A stretch of 64,000 nt of DNA from Breviolum minutum Mf 1.05b.01 (taxonomy: Eukaryota > Sar > Dinophyceae > Suessiales > Symbiodiniaceae). The notes under the pieces were generated by a model, which did no database searches, was not told where the DNA came from, and saw only the letters and a list, made by a program, of their open reading frames with translations. Both the position numbers and the translations under genes were made by a program. Location: the NCBI GenBank assembly GCA_000507305.1, contig DF239309.1, positions 132,872 through 196,871 of the forward strand, given 5' to 3'. Within the stretch, counting starts at the first letter, position 1; each line of letters opens with the position of its first letter. Of this stretch, positions 1-41,111 are shown in pieces.

Positions 1-339
1 ATGAAGTATGTGCTCAAAGAGGGAGAATTTTAGAACTTTGTGAGAGCTTTGCTCCTGTACAAAATGCTAACTCTCTCTCAAACCGTTGAAGGAGTTTCCA
101 AATACCAGTTTTATCCGGAAGATGCAAAAGAACAAAAGCATACCAAAACATTTAGCCCAAGCAATCATGTGCCATCCTAGTTGATGCTTGATTTCAATTA
201 ACCCCCTGCCATCCCAACTTCACACTAAGATTCTTTTCTTTCAAGTGAAAACAGCCCTCGCAGCTTTCATCGAGCTATAAGATAATACTGTAATAATATT
301 TGTATAAATCGAATTGCTACAGATTTCGATCCTATCATA
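1..339. other. Downstream flank of condensin gene, no gene seen
   Basis: AT-rich sequence beyond the inferred condensin stop codon. I see no coding exon, RNA gene or clear repeat in it. It probably holds the 3' UTR or the spacer to the next gene. Confidence 0.4.
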
Positions 340-30494
<30,155 letters not shown>

Positions 30495-30524
30495 CTGCCA
30501 TCGAAGTTTCAGAATTCTGGAGCT

Positions 30525-32206
30525 CCAATTTTTTTCTCCCCATTCTAGGTGGATAAATCTTGAAATTGACATTCAAAATTTACATCATCCAAATCCTTCC
30601 AAAACCAGCTCAAATGATGATGTGAGAGGTTCATGTGAGGTTTGAATTAGGGCTGCACTATGCTGGTGATCGCACCACCAACTGTATATCTCCCCCACGT
30701 TTTTGGTTCTGTTTTGAAATGCAGCCTTCCTTGCAAATAGACAGGGATGGTCATCAAAAACGAATGATCTAATGAAATATTGCGAGCAAAATATGAATGC
30801 CCAAGAAACACCTCACCTATCCTAATGACTGTTTCACCTCCGATGACTGCGTATCAGAGATACAAAGCCTTGCTGAAATTCAACCGATAGATTTGTCACG
30901 ACAGACTTTCTGCGACTTAGAAATCCCACAGCATCGTACCTCGGGTTTGAAGGGCAACGTGAAATCTTTCATCTTCGTTTTAAGTCGGCGCGCCGACCCA
31001 ACTTTGAACCATCAATCAGCTATGGACATGGGAACTCCATGCACAATTGAGGTTGCTCCAAAAAATTTAAATGCACAATTTGTAGGTTGAGTTTGGTGAA
31101 ACTGTCTTTGTTCCTAGAAGTGCTGTGTTGGACTTGGCAATTGAATGGTTTGACCTAAAAATTTGTTTCGGATTTCACAGCAGGAGCTGATTGCCCCAAA
31201 CAAAACACCAACAAATCCTGGTGCATTGACAACCAGTCTGGGCGACGGAAACAAAAGCTACTATCAAGTCTGGTTGTGCACTTCAAAAGTACACATTGAA
31301 AATCCACCACAATGAAAAATTGAGTGTATACCAAAATGCCAATAAACAGTCTTATGTCGTATGATCATGCTTACGCATCTGCCTACGCAAGTTTGGACCG
31401 CTGCAGTTTTTGTTTCTGTCAGGAACGCGTTGATTCTGCTTATTTGCTTATGTAAGCAAGCCTACGCGACTTAGTGATACTGTTTTGTTTGCGCCTGTTC
31501 ACGGCCTCTTATGACAGACCTTTGCAACATGTTCATTGGTAATTTTACCGCAAACCCAAAACGAAGCTTTGCAAAACCGAAATTTCAATCAACAACACAT
31601 GCTGCCCTATGAATATGTTTGTGCTTGAACAACGCAAGTTTTTCTCAGCGCATTTAGCCACAGTGAGAAAAAAACAAATTCAGTCTTTCCACACACTCAA
31701 GCATTCCTTGATGAGAACAAAAAAATGTTGGCGGTCATGTTTTCCAAAATGTTTTTTTCATTATTTTTTTGAAGTTACAAAATAAAAGCTGTGCAACGCA
31801 ACCAAGCACTGAATCGGCGGAAGAAATCAAGCCTGGATGGGATAGCATTTCACTACCAAAGAAACAATAACAACTCCCGCAACAACTCCAACAACTACAT
31901 CCAAACGTACCCATGTCCAGCTACGTGTTCTGCTAGCAGAGTGAAGCGTCAATTTTTGTTGAAACACGCAAGCAAGTGGAGACACATTACATGTTTACAT
32001 GTTTTTTCACTCGCTTTGGGCTTTGAAACACCATACCACCAGAAACTGTGCTGTACCTACGAGCAGGCAGGCCCGGCACACCGACTTATTTCAGCAAAAA
32101 CCAAATGTTATGTGCCGAAACACAAAGGTTTAGCGGTCTGGAATATGCTTTTAATTCCGGCAAGGGGACTGTTCTCATGTTCTTTACCACATTGTCGAAC
32201 CATCCT
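30525..32206. other. Upstream flank of condensin gene, no clear gene
   Basis: AT-rich DNA with scattered open frames (a plus frame at 30797-31090 has 97 codons but no motif). The condensin start and first exon may lie in its first few hundred bases. I see no RNA gene. Confidence 0.35.
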
Positions 32207-32800
32207 CATCAATTTTTTTTCCGCGGCAGCCGATCGAGCTCTAGGCATGGTAAGACAATGATGCAATAGTTGCAAAAAACCTGGATAATATAGTGAAGCA
32301 AACAACAAACAACACAAGCCCCCCCCCCCCCAAAAGACCGAAAACCACAGTACCCAGGNNNNNNNNNNNNNNNNNNNNNNNNNNNNNNNNNNNNNNNNNN
32401 NNNNNNNNNNNNNNNNNNNNNNNNNNNNNNNNNNNNNNNNNNNNNNNNNNNNNNNNNNNNNNNNNNNNNNNNNNNNNNNNNNNNNNNNNNNNNNNNNNNN
32501 NNNNNNNNNNNNNNNNNNNNNNNNNNNNNNNNNNNNNNNNNNNNNNNNNNNNNNNNNNNNNNNNNNNNNNNNNNNNNNNNNNNNNNNNNNNNNNNNNNNN
32601 NNNNNNNNNNNNNNNNNNNNNNNNNNNNNNNNNNNNNNNNNNNNNNNNNNNNNNNNNNNNNNNNNNNNNNNNNNNNNNNNNNNNNNNNNNAACCAAGACC
32701 GAAAACCACAGTACCCAGGCAACTAGGTGAAATAAGCGGTGAAACGATGCTATCTGCCTCCATAGACTCAGCTCTTCTCCTCCATGACCCACTACCCATT
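32207..32800 (-). repeat. Dispersed repeat family copy 1, holding an assembly gap
   Basis: On minus it runs from GGGTAGTGGGTCATGGAGGA through a C/G homopolymer to ATGCCTAGAGCTCGATCGGC and an A-run. The gap of Ns (about 32359-32690) lies between two copies of the same piece, ACCGAAAACCACAGTACCC, so the gap may hide extra tandem copies or a collapse. Confidence 0.8.
32359..32690. other. Assembly gap (run of Ns)
   Basis: About 332 unknown bases. ORFs reported across it are meaningless. Confidence 0.99.
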
Positions 32801-33017
32801 GTCAAAGTCTCCTTTCGAACTCTTCTCCAGTGCACCAGCTGATGAAGCCACGCACGATATTACCAAGCCAACCAGCATACAAAGGAACAGAAAGACCGTC
32901 TCCATGCCAAGATCCAATAATCTGTCCACCCCAGGCCCTCTAGCCGAAGCCCTGGGAAGGGATCACCGGGTTTACCAGATCAGTAAACCCAGCACTGATC
33001 ATGTGTCATGTTGAACT

Positions 33018-33277
33018 ATCCTCATCAATTTTTTTTCCGCGGCAGCCGATCGAGCTCTAGGCATGGTCGGTCAGCAAGTCTCTTATACTGTTGAAGAGAA
33101 TGATGCAATAGTTGGAAAAAACTTGGATAATATAGTGAAGCAAACAACAAACAACACAAGCCCCCCCCCCAACAAGACCGAAAACCACAGTACCCAGGTA
33201 ACTAGGTGAAATAAGCGGTGAAACGATGCTATCTGCCTCCAAAGGCTCAGCTCTTCTCCTCCATGACCCACTACCCG
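33018..33277 (-). repeat. Dispersed repeat family copy 2
   Basis: Direct repeat of copy 1, almost identical over its length except for about 30 extra bases (TCGGTCAGCAAGTCTCTTAT...) next to the ATG. Same ATGCCTAGAGCTCGATCGGC end and A-run. Confidence 0.85.
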
Positions 33278-33414
33278 ATTAAACATTAACAAAATTCTTT
33301 GAATGTGGAAGTTCAAAATCTTGCAAAATTTGCGTTTTACCCCAGCGCCGAGCGTGTAGTAAGGTCAGGGGCAATCCACATTTTGTCACAGCCGGAGCGT
33401 GCAGTACGTTTTTT

Positions 33415-34163
33415 CGTGGCAGGCGCAGCACTTTGAAGCCAGTTGGTGCTTCTTCCACAGCGCGGAGCGTGTAGTATCTCGGGGTTGAGATACTACAGCC
33501 TGAAAATGTTGTAAAATACAAGGAAGATTGGGTCGCAGTGTAGTACCGTTTTTTCGTGGCGGACGCACCTCCACGATAGAATAACTTCGTGTTTTCAATC
33601 GTTTCTTAACCACCTTTGATTTGATTTCGAAAGATGCAGCTCTTGGACACCGGACATCACCTCAAGCTAATTCTGTTCATAGATTCCCATTGACATCGGG
33701 GAATATTATTGGTTCCAACTGCCAATTTCAAGGCAAACGTATCCTTTCCATTCCAGTAAGCAGAGTCCCAGACCAACGCATGTGGCTGGTACAAAGTCCA
33801 AGCAACGGGGCAAGTGGGATTACGCCACCACTTGGCTTCAACAGGGCCATAGTAGTCTCCAAAACCAGTGTAGGAGAAAGAATGTTTTGAACATCATCAA
33901 AATTTCTAAAGAAATTTCGTCTCCTCGTGATCTGATAACCAAAGTTGAAGGGGTTCCAAAGGTGCTTGTCAGGAGGTTTCGGATCAATGTTCAATAACTT
34001 GCAGAAAGCACGGTAGTGGATGTCAAGACTGTAGATACTACACGCGAGCACTTTTCCTTGTAATTTACAACATTTTCAGGGTGTAGTAGCTCAACCCCGA
34101 GATACTACACGCTCCGCGCTGTGGAAAAACACCAACTGGCTTCAAAGTGCTGCGCCTGCCACG
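33415..34163. mobile_element. Element bounded by 110-bp inverted repeats
   Basis: 33415-33525 and 34054-34163 are near-perfect inverted repeats with a 530-bp interior. They include CGTGGCAGGCGCAGCACTTT and a hairpin (TAGTATCTCGGGGTTGAGAT...). The sub-motif GAGCGTGTAGTA recurs outside the left arm (33347, 33389), and TTTTTTCGTGGC(A/G)G(A/G)CGC recurs at about 33405 and 33548. The interior lacks a convincing transposase. It looks like a non-autonomous foldback or MITE element. Confidence 0.75.
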
Positions 34164-34169
34164 AACGGT

Positions 34170-35250
34170 CAAACCCTCAGCGCGGGTCGTTTAGTTAAGG
34201 GATGGGGATTACCACGTGTCTTCAGCGGCTCTTGGTGGCTCCCAAGCCATGCATGAGTTCTTGGTCCTACACTATGGCCACTGACAGTGCGGAATTATGG
34301 GACACTTCCTGGACCTATGCTTACCTCAATGCACATGGGTACGTGCTGGCTCGCGGAGGGCGCTTGCCGTGCACATGTGACCCCCTCTCATAGAAGACTT
34401 GCCCATCCTTCTTGGATTGCCGGTATGAAAATGATGCTTGACCTGCTGCTTGGTGCACGTCAAAACAGGTCCTACGATCACGCCCTTTCGATCACCCACC
34501 TGCTCAAGTTTATGTCCGTGGCCTCAGCTGGGTCTAACAGCGGCATTTGCCTTCTTCACCTCTTGTGGAACATGCCTTATGTCCAAAGTGGGGGGTATTT
34601 TTGGGTGGCATTTGCTCTTCCCCCGGCATTTTTACATGGGATCCAGCCCGACCATGGTGATCCACCTCACTACAGACAGATTGTGCCAATGGCATCCTCA
34701 TGATGACACGTAGCACAATAGAGTCCCGGGAGCACTTGGGAGCTAGTGAGCACTCTTATGGACATTGGATTGACTATGCTACATGGCAGACCCAATACGT
34801 TGTTGATCTTGTTGCCTGGTCATCTTTTTCATCTTGCCAATAATTTCAATAATTTTGTGATGCGCAGTAGTGCAGAAAAAAACGATCGAACGCACTCACT
34901 CGAGAACACCAGCAGCTTACCCAAAAAAACTCTCGAATGGTTTCTTTGACTCACTACATCTCAAATAATCAATTTGGTTTGAACTGGTGTCGTTGATTTC
35001 TTTCTCAGTTTGCCAACAAGCGCAAGCAATCAATCTGACTCAGATCTGGGATTCAACTATAAATCCCACTGTTCAGAGTGAAGCGCAGTCACACATCCAA
35101 CGTGCAAGATGGCTGGCAAAGTGCCCCTACACTTTCGGCTCAGTGAACGTGTAAAAACCTCGGCTCCTCAAACCTTCTTCTCAGACAGATAGTTCCGCCA
35201 AAAAACGCAGATGTTGCCATTCCTGATCCTCTGCATCGATGTCCTCCAAT
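34170..35250. other. No recognisable gene
   Basis: Open plus frames (34287-34713) read through GIFGWHLLFPRHFYMGSS but show no family motif. They may be decayed mobile DNA. Confidence 0.3.
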
Positions 35251-35255
35251 GGCAC

Positions 35256-35493
35256 TACTGTTGATGGAAGAAATCCTGCACCGGCGCAGGCATATTTGAC
35301 AATACACTATGACTTGTACCCCCGCACCCCCTTTTCAATGTTGTGTTCTGAAGCATTGCGCGCCGGTGCAGGATTTCAGTCATTCAACTTCTTTGTTTTG
35401 GGGACATTTTTTTGACACCAATGTTAAATGGGGAGCACGAGGGTCACGACTCCAAGTGTGTTTGGTGGTGCAGGATTTTTTCCATCAACCGTA
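35256..35493. mobile_element. MITE-like element, copy 2
   Basis: Left end TACTGTTGATGGAAGAAATC, right end GGATTTTTTCCATCAACCGT, the same inverted termini as at 7756-7865. A third arm inside (35360-35376, GCGCCGGTGCAGGATTT) pairs perfectly with 35271-35287, suggesting nested or recombined copies. Confidence 0.75.
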
Positions 35494-35505
35494 TCACCTG
35501 CTTGA

Positions 35506-35755
35506 AGAGATTTGAAGGGGGCTTCAAGGGGGCTTGAAGGGGGCTTGAAGGGGGCTTAAAGGTGGCTTGAAGCCTTCAACGCTGAAGCAGGCTTCGAGGG
35601 GGCTTGAAGGGGAAGGGGGCTTCAAGGGGGCTTGAAGAGGGCTTGAAGAGGCTTGACCCTGAAGGGAACGCTGAAGGGAGCTTCAAGAGCCCCCCTTAAG
35701 GTAACCTTAAGCCCCTCCCTTAAGGTGACCTTACCCCCCCCTTAAGCCCCCTTAC
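35506..35755. repeat. 11-nt GGGGGCTTGAA tandem array
   Basis: Degenerate copies of GGGGGCTTGAA / GGGGGCTTCAA, followed by the complementary motif CCCCCTTAAGG. Related palindromes occur at about 35935-35960 and 41534-41560. Confidence 0.8.
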
Positions 35756-36239
35756 ACATGGACTTACGCAATGCTTAGTTGTATAGTTTACCATTTCACT
35801 TTACTGTATAGCTGAACCTCACAAACGTGTGTCCATGACAACGTTTGGCTCAAGACTTAGCACTTGCTACATGTCTTACAAAAAGAGCGCTTGCTGACCT
35901 ACGGTGTTGATAGTCCAGGGCAATCACGGGGAATTTCTCCCCTTCAAGGTCACCTTAAGGGGGGTTCCCCAAAAGAGTAAAAACAGGAAACAAACAGACA
36001 CAAATTTTCTTTGGACTGCAGCATGCTTTTTCAAAATGGAATACACAAGGTATATGTACGACTGTACAGAATGACAGAGAAAAAGTGAAACTTGCGAAGC
36101 TGCTATGAGCAAGCTGAAGTACCAGACAATGAGAAACCTAGAATCGAACAAACGAATTCAAGGATGAAAACGAATTCGGTCGAATATTGGAGCTCCAACA
36201 TTCACAATGCACCATGCACGGTCAACGACCACAAATCAT

Positions 36240-36556
36240 ACCGTATTGTCGGTAAAGCAACAATCCTGGAGAAAGTCAGTGTGATTCAAATAACCGTTGT
36301 ATCGGCATAAAAGAGATTGAGAGAAATGAATATTGATGTCAACCGTTGTATCGGTGAATTTTTCCTGCAAAATTGTTTTGGCAACCGTAGTGTCGGTTAT
36401 CGCCATCCGCCATACCAGCCATCCCAGTTTTGTCCTGAAGACGATGATGAACGTGTGTAGGGATGTGAACCGTGATCTTGCCAGTAGCCGTGGTATCGGC
36501 TTTGTTGTTGATACTGATATGATCGGTCCAGGTATTCACGGCACCGCTGGTGTCGC
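36240..36556. repeat. Cluster of ACCG-N6-CGGT half-palindromes
   Basis: Consensus ACCGTWGTRTCGGT at 36240, 36293, 36342, 36384, 36487 and 36543 (last degenerate), plus one at 37311. Spacing is 42-56 nt with one double gap. Spacers are unrelated to each other. Copies fall in different reading frames of the overlapping minus ORF. Confidence 0.65.
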
Positions 36557-38644
36557 AAATCTAGTGCACCTTGACCTCGCGTGCGTTTGTTGCGTGTTGA
36601 ATATGCAGAGGTACGCACTATCAATGGGATGTGCCAGTCGTTATCTGATGGCTTTGCAAACGTCGTATCCCAACAACTGTCGAGGCCTTTCCGAAACAGA
36701 ATGTAGATAATCAGGTGCCAAATGTAAATCCTCAATAATTCTTGCAGGTCGATCTGTCTCAAATTTCTGACCGCTGTAGAAGATAGAAATGCACAGCATA
36801 CAGTCCAAGTTTGCTGTTTGCGAACCTTGCACGATGGTATCAAAGATCTTGTGGAGGAGTCGAAGGAAGAAATATTATATGTAATTTTGTTCTGCCAACT
36901 CAAATGTTCATTCATGGCTGCGACTACGTCCTCCAGGACCTCGACGACAATCCCACCGATGTAGGTGCCGCATTGATCGGTCTTAAATTGCCTGTTCGCA
37001 AAGAAATTAAAATCGCCAGTAATGAAATCTGTGTGTGACATGAGTGCCTTTGCAAAAATGGCACGAAGGGTGTCTCTGACCCGTGTATCGAGCAGCGAAA
37101 AGCATCTGAATTGAGATAAATTGTCAACACACGCACATCGGACATGCCGAGTCGTTCAACAAAACTGCAGGCAGTCCACCGCTTCAAAGTAAGAGTTCTG
37201 ATGTCCTCGTATCGTTCAATAGGATCAAGTTGGTCTTCTGGAGTCACAATGTTTCTGCATCCATGTGTGTTGCAACGTTCCTCTGAAAATGCAAAAGATT
37301 CCACTGATTGACCGTAGTATCGGTGTTCTGTGCGCTCTCGTGTTCCCTCATGGACATCGTGAGTTTTGGACCAAATACATCGAGCTAACACAGCGTGGAC
37401 CATCCAAAAGTCGTCCCGATGGGAAACGTCCCAACTTGAATTCCGATAATATTGTATTCAATACAGAGATCAGTATGTTCACAAAATCATAACTTTCACA
37501 AAGAGTGATAATGTGCCCAGGATTGTTGACAACCAAATGTGGCAACACTAATCGCGGCTTCATCTCAGCCCAGTTTTCACGAATATGTCTAGGATAGCGT
37601 TTCCCGTTAGCAAAATAAGGAATACGCTTCATGTTGCCTAAATTGAGGACTACCATGCTCAAATAATATGTCGTATTAAAATATTCAGTGGACATGTTCA
37701 AAGGGTGATCGCGTAACACAGCACATCCCACCAAAACATTTCGAGTCAAGGACAGAGTGAAAAATCTTGGTCTGCAATGTGGAGTATAAGATTTGGACGG
37801 AACAGCATTCCTACCGCCCCCGGGTCTTCCCAGTAAAAATGTTCCTCCGGGGTCGGCACATAAGGAACAAAATATACATTCTCTGATGTTAAGACTGTGT
37901 CACGGCCATGCAATAGCATGCGGTCGAACAAACGAGAGCCAGTGCTCACTCCTTGCGCCACCAATTCCATAATGCGGTCCCAGACCGTGAGTCGTCTTTC
38001 GCGAGCGGTGGCAGCGTCAGGCACTGTATCAGAAAGAGAAGTCAAAATGTCAACATATACTTCCAAATTCGTGGCGGTATCAAAATCATATGTGAATGTT
38101 GGCCGCATTTCTACATCATCTTGTTGAGATTCACGCCGTCGTCTCGGCAAAGGACCATGTTCTTCCGTTGTGTCGGAACTTCGAGGATATTCTCTCTTCG
38201 GAGCAGGAGGCAGTGTTGGAAATCGTTGCTCTCGGTGAATTGGTGCAGGTGCTGGTGTTGGAAATGGTTGTCCGGCTGAACGTTCAGGTTTCTTTGGTGG
38301 ATACTGAGGTGGTTTTTGGAACACGCTCTGGAGGTTGGACCTGTAGGTGGAGTCAGTGTTGCACTTGATGTTGCAGGTGTAGATGAAATCTTGTTGCTGC
38401 TCTCAAAGAACTGCTTGAGAAAACACTTGTTTGGAGAGTCCGCCGAAGACCTCTCTCCAAGCGAGTGCAATGGAAAGGAAAGAGAGAATGGTGCACTGTC
38501 AGGAATGAAAAGCAACAGTATACCGGTCTCACCACCTTCTCCGTTAGGAATGAATGCAAAAGTCCCTCCCCGCTGTTTCAGGTGGTACGGGACCTCATGA
38601 CAACATTCCGCCCCAATCTCAAGAGTATCATCGTGATGAGGCAA
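36397..38644 (-). pseudogene. Frameshifted endonuclease-like (EEP/GDFN) retroelement ORF
   Basis: Four or five overlapping minus frames follow each other and appear to be one protein broken by frameshifts near 38325, 37746, about 37390 and about 37030. It starts with a Ser/Pro-rich region (PPQYPPKKPERSAGQPFP), then PTFTYDFDTATNLEVYVDIL, LVLPHLVVNNPGHIITLCES, VRVLTIYLNS and DFITGDFNFFA. VLTIYLNS plus GDFN are typical of endonuclease/exonuclease/phosphatase-fold endonucleases of non-LTR elements. Part of this could instead be introns in a live gene, but the four breaks make decay more likely. Confidence 0.55.
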
Positions 38645-39894
38645 TTACTCCTACAGCGACATGGCCTCTTAATCAAAATGACAAACCTGCTTGTGTTGAC
38701 TCAACAAAAGGACCCGCTTGCGTTACGCAAGAGGCTATGCCAAAGGATGTTGCCAATAGTGATGATCCTCCCAAGAAAAATCATGCGGAAAAGGAAAACC
38801 CCTCAATACCAGGTTATGATGATGATGAGCTTAGGAGGGCGAATGACGATAAAGAACAGGCATTGGAAGTCATCACTGAAATACCCAAAGACATCAATAC
38901 TGTTGTCGAAGACTGTCAACAAGACGCTGAGGAGCCTTCTCCTGCTCAATTAGTTTCTGAAGGAAAGAGATTAATTACGAGTATTTCTCAAACACTTGCT
39001 AGAATTGCCAAGATTCCTATACAGGAGAACTCCCCTCTTCCACAGATGAATGCGGGGTCACAAGTTGATAGTCAAGACAACAAGCAGACGGATGCACTTA
39101 ATACTCATGGTGCCTCTAAAGTTGCAACTTATTTTCCCAATTCAACTGTTCCTAGTGAGATTCTGGCTGCAAGGCCATGTTTTATCGGTTTTGAAGGAAC
39201 TTCTCCTAGCGCCCCTTTTGAACAGAATGACAAAGAGATGCCTAAAGCGCGGAGGTCTCAAAGTGTTGGCCAGTTTCCCAGTACTCCCAATAAACACAAA
39301 GTTGGGAATGGAAATAGCAAGTCTTGCCCACCAGGCAGGCATAAGTTCTCCCCCCCTAAAGATATGGTCAAGAAACCATCAAAAGGAGGAAAAGAGATCA
39401 GCATTCTTAGTGATTTCTTTTTGCCCAAAGGAGGCAAGGCACCTATCACCAGATACCCTCGGAGTAGGGCTGACTTTACTAATCCGATTGTTATTGAGAA
39501 TGAGTCTCATGAAGTTCCTATGAGCGTCAAGGGACGGTCTACTGATGTTCCCATGATTGATCTTGAAAGCATCATTAATGAAGAAGATAAGCGAACTCAT
39601 GAACTTATCCTTGCAAAAGAAATTCGGATCCAGGCGGAAGCTGCTCAGCTTGTGAGGGATGCTGGTGAAAAGTGGCTCTTGCAGGTGTCAGATCAGAAAA
39701 GAAATGTCATTGAAAAATTTGCGATTCAATTCTTACTGGCTATGGATTCCACTCTGTGTTTCTTTACTGTGTCCCTCCGAATGATTGCTCTTGCACCATG
39801 GAAAGACTCTATGGTTTCCATTGATGTCAGACAAGCTGCGGTCGTAGCTATCAAAGGCTGTTTGTTAAAGGTGATGCTTTTACCCCTTTTCTAG
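38554..39894 (+). CDS. 446-aa ORF of unknown function, retroelement ORF1-like
   Basis: The longest uninterrupted ORF in the window. The first two thirds are polar and disordered (PPKKNHAEKENPSIPGYDDD; ARRSQSVGQFPSTPNKHKVG). A helical part follows (EEDKRTHELILAKEIRIQAE), then a hydrophobic end. No motif I recognise. After its stop the similar-looking coding sequence continues in other frames, so the last 20 or so residues are probably produced by a frameshift. It starts head-to-head with the minus-strand endonuclease-like frame. A retroelement gag/ORF1-type protein is the best guess, without motif proof. Confidence 0.45.
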   Translation: MQKSLPAVSGGTGPHDNIPPQSQEYHRDEAITPTATWPLNQNDKPACVDSTKGPACVTQEAMPKDVANSDDPPKKNHAEKENPSIPGYDDDELRRANDDKEQALEVITEIPKDINTVVEDCQQDAEEPSPAQLVSEGKRLITSISQTLARIAKIPIQENSPLPQMNAGSQVDSQDNKQTDALNTHGASKVATYFPNSTVPSEILAARPCFIGFEGTSPSAPFEQNDKEMPKARRSQSVGQFPSTPNKHKVGNGNSKSCPPGRHKFSPPKDMVKKPSKGGKEISILSDFFLPKGGKAPITRYPRSRADFTNPIVIENESHEVPMSVKGRSTDVPMIDLESIINEEDKRTHELILAKEIRIQAEAAQLVRDAGEKWLLQVSDQKRNVIEKFAIQFLLAMDSTLCFFTVSLRMIALAPWKDSMVSIDVRQAAVVAIKGCLLKVMLLPLF

Positions 39895-40300
39895 AGCGGA
39901 GTTAGCCCTTGCAGCTGGTTCTTACCTAGGCAAGATCACTCCAACTCTCGCTGATGATGCAACGGTTGCCCTGAGAGCAATTGGAACTGTTGCCCATCGT
40001 CTGTGATGAATTCTTTGCCCAAGTTTCACTTGCTTGCCCTTTCTGTCAAGCCAAAGCTGTTGGGGCAGCACCGATATTTTCAACGGTGGAAAAGTAAGGA
40101 ATGGGTTGACCTCAAAACGACACTTGAGGAGGCGACCCCCTTGGTTAGCTCTCTTCCACATACTTGGCACGCGCCTACATGTGACAGAGAAGATTTCGTA
40201 CCCACTGTTGAGAATTTTAGACCATGGACCTATCTAGAATTTCGACCGTATCCCGTTTTTGATGACGATTTCTTTCTGTTGCTGAGCGATATTACTTAGC
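39895..40300 (+). pseudogene. Frameshifted continuation of the 446-aa ORF
   Basis: Coding-like plus frames AAGSYLGKITPTLADDATVA and CDEFFAQVSLACPFCQAKAV, then after another shift WVDLKTTLEEATPLVSSLP and DFVPTVENFRPWTYLEF, ending at a stop at about 40300. At least two frame changes separate these from the ORF before them. Confidence 0.45.
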
Positions 40301-40720
40301 TTTTTCGATTACTAGACTCATGTACGATGAGGACAGCCTGGAAAACTGTGTTCGCATGGGGTCTGCCCTGAACTCTGTAGTCCACAAGCACTGCCATGCC
40401 TTTCCTCAAGCCCAATTGGATATGCAATTGATGCAATCGATGTACCGCTTGGCCTTGGAAGTCATATGCATTCGCCGGATAGACCATGCGCGGATCTGAA
40501 AACAAGAGGAGCGGCAGTGTGCCCCAGAGTACCCACACGTGGTGGATATGGGTCATGTGACGTAAAGAAGTAAGCAATTGTGACCCGTGGCTCATACGGA
40601 TGTTCATTCTCATGTGTGATAGCAACAAAGAAAGTCCCTGATGCCAAAACTCTGGGTTGGTAGAACAGTCGGTGCAAAGAAGTAGTAAGAAGAAAGAAGC
40701 TGCTTCCACAGAACGCACTC
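40300..40720 (-). pseudogene. Minus-strand coding fragment, broken
   Basis: RVLASGTFFVAITHENEHPY then PYPPRVGTLGH in one frame and MVYPANAYDFQGQAVHRLHQ in another suggest one protein broken by a frameshift. Family unknown. It is interleaved with plus-strand retroelement fragments. Confidence 0.35.
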
Positions 40721-41111
40721 ACATTGCAGGCGAAGAAGCTGAAGGTGCAAAATAAACTCGGGCTACAGTGAAAAAGAACCGTCTTCCCAAGACTCAGTGG
40801 ACGTTAAATTCCACTTTTCTACCTCCCCTGCGCTCTTTGATACCCTACACCAAACCCCGACCAAAGTCATTTCCCCTGCCTCTCGCCTGGTCATCCCTAG
40901 GGCGGAGAGAGCCGGATGAGCCGGCTGGTGAGCGATGTTGGGGAAAGGAGGTGGTAAAATTGGAAGGAAGCAAACTGCACCAAGTGTGTGGGAGATGAAG
41001 GTGATGAGAACTGATGGAGCCATGTGGAAGGCTTTCCGGATACAAAGATGATATGGAGCCTCAACCGGAACGACACGGAGATGGCTGGGAGATGTAACGC
41101 CGAAGGCGAAA

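Noticed and set aside
32108-32835. Long open frames at 32.1-32.8 kb
   Set aside because: They run through the gap of Ns, so the frame is artificial.
36240-36556. CRISPR-like array (short repeat, unique spacers)
   Set aside because: Repeats are only 14 nt and degenerate, spacing is irregular, there are no cas genes, and the genome is clearly eukaryotic.
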